A stretch of 9,398 nucleotides of DNA from an uncultured Bacteroidales bacterium (GTDB taxonomy: Bacteria > Bacteroidota > Bacteroidia > Bacteroidales > UBA932), in contig CAMCIE010000038.1 in the NCBI GenBank assembly GCA_945874815.1, positions 1 to 9,398 on the forward strand, written 5' to 3'. Position numbers and translations under genes: made by a program. Below the pieces are notes generated by a model. The model saw nothing but the letters and a program-made list of their open reading frames with translations. It was not told where the DNA came from and ran no database searches. Numbering within the stretch: position 1 is the stretch's first letter; each line of letters begins with the position of its first letter. Of the stretch, positions 6,984 through 9,398 are shown piece by piece.

Positions 6984-8243
6984 ATGAGCACATCAGGATA
7001 TTTTCCGGCAGTTGAGGACATTATCAAAGCCTCCAACACTCTTGCAGAAATACTTGAGCCTACGCCATTCCAGCAGAATGACCATTTGTCACAGACTTAT
7101 GACGCACATGTCCACCTGAAGAGAGAAGATCTGCAGATGGTCCGTTCATACAAAATCAGGGGCGCATACAACAAAATCCGTTCTATCGCTCCTGAGAATC
7201 TCGCCAACGGCATCGTTTGTGCCAGTGCGGGAAACCATGCACAGGGAGTTGCATTCTCATGCAACAAGCTGAAAATCAAAGGATCGATTTATATGCCTAC
7301 CACAACTCCACGCCAGAAAATCAATCAGGTGAGGATGTTCGGAAAGGAATATGTCGAAATCGTCCTCACAGGAGATACATTTGATGCAGCGAACAAGGCG
7401 GCAATCGAATATGCAAGGGAAAGCAACAAGACTTTCATCCCTCCTTTCGATGACAAGAAGATTATTGAGGGACAGGGAACAATCGGATATGAGATTCTGC
7501 AGCAGTCGAAGGAGCCGCTTGATTTCGTTTTCGTGCCTATCGGTGGCGGCGGACTTGCCTCCGGAGTTGGATCATATATCAAAAGGATGTCACCTACCAC
7601 CAGGGTCATAGGTGTGGAGCCAGCGGGTGCGGCCTGCATGAAGACTGCCAGAGAAAAAGGTGAAGTAGTTGAGCTTGAGCATATTGACAAGTTTGTTGAC
7701 GGTGCAGCGGTAAAGAAGGCAGGCATGCTTACTTATGAGATTTGCAAGGAAGTTCTTGACGACATCATCCTTGTACCCGAAGGAGCCGTATGTACCAGCA
7801 TCATTGACATGTACAACAAGAATGCTATCGTAGTCGAGCCTGCGGGTGCGCTTTCAGTAGCAGCCCTCCGCTTCTATGCAGACCAGATACGGGGCAAGAG
7901 AGTGGCATGCATCGTCAGCGGAAGCAACAACGATATCATCAGAATGGAAGAAATTCGCGAAAAATCTCTTATTTATGAAGGTCTGAAGCATTATTTCATT
8001 GTCAACTTCCCGCAAAAATCAGGTGTAATCCTCTCCTTTATCAGAGACATCGTCGGACCTGATGCCGATCTGGTTCACTTCCAGTACATCAAAAAGACCA
8101 ACAAGGACTTCGGCCCTGCACTGGTCGGAATAGAAGTGACAGACAGATCTGTAGTTGAAGATATTACAAAGAGAATGGCTGAACACAACCTCTCATTTGA
8201 GTATATAAACGAAAATAACAAACTTTTTGAAATCCTTATCTGA
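6984..8243 (+). CDS. ilvA: Threonine dehydratase (biosynthetic, one ACT-like domain)
   Basis: This PLP enzyme deaminates threonine to 2-oxobutyrate, the committed step of isoleucine synthesis. The fold type II core shows the Schiff-base lysine K57 in SYKIRGA (55-61), the SAGNHAQG loop (81-88), the glycine-rich phosphate-binding GGGGLASG (187-194) and the VSGSNND block (311-317). Residues about 335-419 form a single ACT-like regulatory domain (LKHYFIVNFPQKSGVL-like start), so at 419 residues this is the short IlvA form with one C-terminal domain rather than the two-domain enzyme of E. coli (about 514). Feedback control by isoleucine is expected from the family but not shown here. It starts at ATG 21 nt after the TPK stop and ends 2 nt before ilvE. 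No leader peptide, T-box or attenuator is seen in the 21-nt gap. Confidence 0.95.
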   Translation: MSTSGYFPAVEDIIKASNTLAEILEPTPFQQNDHLSQTYDAHVHLKREDLQMVRSYKIRGAYNKIRSIAPENLANGIVCASAGNHAQGVAFSCNKLKIKGSIYMPTTTPRQKINQVRMFGKEYVEIVLTGDTFDAANKAAIEYARESNKTFIPPFDDKKIIEGQGTIGYEILQQSKEPLDFVFVPIGGGGLASGVGSYIKRMSPTTRVIGVEPAGAACMKTAREKGEVVELEHIDKFVDGAAVKKAGMLTYEICKEVLDDIILVPEGAVCTSIIDMYNKNAIVVEPAGALSVAALRFYADQIRGKRVACIVSGSNNDIIRMEEIREKSLIYEGLKHYFIVNFPQKSGVILSFIRDIVGPDADLVHFQYIKKTNKDFGPALVGIEVTDRSVVEDITKRMAEHNLSFEYINENNKLFEILI

Positions 8244-8245
8244 TT

Positions 8246-9280
8246 ATGAGCACAGTAGATTTTAACAACCTCTCGTTTGCTTACGTCAAGACAAACACCA
8301 TCCTTTACACCCGTTATGCAGACGGTAAATGGTCTGAAATTGAAAGCCGTACCGACGACAATATCAGCCTCAATGCCTTTGTAGGAGCACTCCACTATGG
8401 AATCCAGTGTTTCGAAGGCTTGAAAGCATTCAGGGGCAAAGATGGGAAGATCCGCATTTTCAGACCTGATGAAAATGCGAAGAGGCTCCAGCGGTCCGCA
8501 GCCTATCTGGGTATTCCGGCACCATCGGAAGAAATGTTCATCGAGATGTGCAAAAGAATTGTCAGAGAGAATATTGATTTCCTTCCCCCTTATGGAAACA
8601 ATGCTTCCATGTACATCCGTCCGATTCTATTCGGTTCGAATCCCCAGCTTGGAGTGAAATCATCTACTGAATCTACCTTCCTCATGCTTTGTTCTCCTGT
8701 GGGAGCATATACCGGCGGCGCACTTGAGGCAATCGACGTTGTCATTGCGAGAGATTATGACAGGGCTGCACCAAACGGCAGCGGAGCATACAAGGTCGGC
8801 GGCAACTATGCCTGCTCGCTTCTCTCCCTCAACAAGGCCGTGAAGCTCGGATACAAGGCTGTCCTTTATCTGGATCCGACCACACGTACCCTCATCGACG
8901 AATACAATTCATCCAACTTCTTCGGAATCAGAGGCAATTCATACATAACCCCGCTTTCAGACAGCATTCTTCCTTCCATCACCAACAAGTCGCTTGAAGT
9001 TGCTGCTGCCGAGCTCGGCATGACTGTGGAGAGAAGGCCTGTTCCTGTCGAGGAGCTCGGAAGCTTCGAAGAAGTCGGCGAGTGCGGTACTGCCGTGGTA
9101 ATCACTCCGGTTCACAAGATTGTAGACAAACCTTCGCTCGAATCAGACCAGGAAACTGTATATACTTATGGTGACGGCCTCTGCGGTCCTAAGAGCCTCG
9201 CACTGTACAAATACATCACTTCAATCCAGTATGGAGAAAGCCCTGACAAACATGGCTGGACCATCGAGGTTGAAGAGTAA
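8246..9280 (+). CDS. ilvE: Branched-chain amino acid aminotransferase
   Basis: This cytosolic class IV PLP aminotransferase interconverts Leu/Ile/Val and their 2-oxo acids with glutamate as partner. It has 344 residues, normal for the longer branched-chain transaminase subfamily. Visible blocks are ALHYGIQCFEGLKAFRG (48-64), the ENAKRLQRSA region (76-85), YIRPILFG (123-130), the PLP lysine K183 in GSGAYKVGGNYA (178-189), E219 expected to contact the PLP ring nitrogen, and ILPSITNKSL (241-250). The E219 neighbourhood reads DEYNSSNFF where I would expect something like EVGAANFF, and Tyr182 precedes the lysine where Ala is common. These are mild variations that leave catalytic residues intact. 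The ATG lies 2 nt after the ilvA stop, making coupled translation likely and placing two isoleucine-pathway enzymes together. The tgt gene follows after 10 nt. Confidence 0.95.
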   Translation: MSTVDFNNLSFAYVKTNTILYTRYADGKWSEIESRTDDNISLNAFVGALHYGIQCFEGLKAFRGKDGKIRIFRPDENAKRLQRSAAYLGIPAPSEEMFIEMCKRIVRENIDFLPPYGNNASMYIRPILFGSNPQLGVKSSTESTFLMLCSPVGAYTGGALEAIDVVIARDYDRAAPNGSGAYKVGGNYACSLLSLNKAVKLGYKAVLYLDPTTRTLIDEYNSSNFFGIRGNSYITPLSDSILPSITNKSLEVAAAELGMTVERRPVPVEELGSFEEVGECGTAVVITPVHKIVDKPSLESDQETVYTYGDGLCGPKSLALYKYITSIQYGESPDKHGWTIEVEE

Positions 9281-9290
9281 GCAACTGAAA

Positions 9291-9398
9291 ATGAAATTTG
9301 TAAAGACACATAAAGACCCGCAGTCATCTGCACGTTGCGGCATCATCACCACCGACCACGGCACGATTCAGACCCCTATTTTCATGCCGGTGGGCACA
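9291..9398 (+). CDS. tgt: Queuine tRNA-ribosyltransferase, N-terminal fragment (cut by window end)
   Basis: The first 36 codons from ATG 9291 encode MKFVKTHKDPQSSARCG and then the Tgt N-terminal signature ITTDHGTIQTPIFMPVGT. In bacteria Tgt swaps guanine-34 of tRNAs with GUN anticodons for preQ1 in queuosine synthesis. The catalytic aspartates and zinc-binding cysteines lie beyond the window, so activity cannot be judged. The start is 10 nt after the ilvE stop and in the same direction, so it is probably co-transcribed with the upstream genes. The truncation is due to the window boundary, not a mutation. Confidence 0.93.
   Translation, partial: MKFVKTHKDPQSSARCGIITTDHGTIQTPIFMPVGT

Noticed and set aside
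7325..7726. 133-codon minus-strand open frame inside ilvA
   Set aside because: It lies wholly within a clear coding sequence and is Ser/Pro-rich without homology I recognise.

Overview
The window looks like chromosomal DNA of a member of the Bacteroidota, most likely Bacteroidales. Three things point there. The promoter-like elements fit the Bacteroidetes pattern (TTTG about 19-20 nt upstream of TAnnTTTG) rather than TTGACA/TATAAT. No strong Shine-Dalgarno sequences precede the genes. The proteins read like Bacteroidetes versions of their families: a membrane-anchored M23 peptidase divergent from alaS, a one-ACT-domain threonine dehydratase, and an Fmt with the VAFRMLP segment. Base composition is moderate and even, and I see no mobile elements, CRISPR arrays, tRNAs or rRNAs.

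Layout. On the minus strand, reading leftwards from 1065, is an M23 zinc metallopeptidase with one N-terminal membrane anchor. Its stop overlaps, as ATGA, the start of an unidentified ORF that leaves the window at base 1. A 145-nt divergent intergenic region (1066-1210) holds a good promoter for the peptidase, a weaker one for the rightward genes and a perfect 14-bp palindrome. On the plus strand, 1211-9398 is a tight co-directional run: alaS (alanyl-tRNA synthetase), an LptF/LptG-type lipopolysaccharide-export permease fused in frame to methionyl-tRNA formyltransferase (Fmt), thiamine pyrophosphokinase, ilvA (threonine dehydratase), ilvE (branched-chain aminotransferase) and the first 36 codons of tgt (queuine tRNA-ribosyltransferase). 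Gaps are 18, -8, 21, 2 and 10 nt, with no visible terminator, so one long operon is likely.

The genes are mostly housekeeping: tRNA charging, initiator-tRNA formylation, tRNA modification, cofactor synthesis (thiamine diphosphate), isoleucine/branched-chain amino acid synthesis and envelope assembly. IlvA and IlvE act in the same pathway.

The item most worth following up is the single 821-residue reading frame joining the permease to Fmt. The permease C-terminus is expected in the cytoplasm, so the fusion is topologically sensible and would tether Fmt to the inner membrane. However, the junction contains an A5 run where one extra A would create a TAA stop, followed 4 nt later by an ideal fmt ATG. 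The fusion may therefore be real, an indel artefact, or a site where slippage yields both forms. I did not find an evident novel defence or mobile system.
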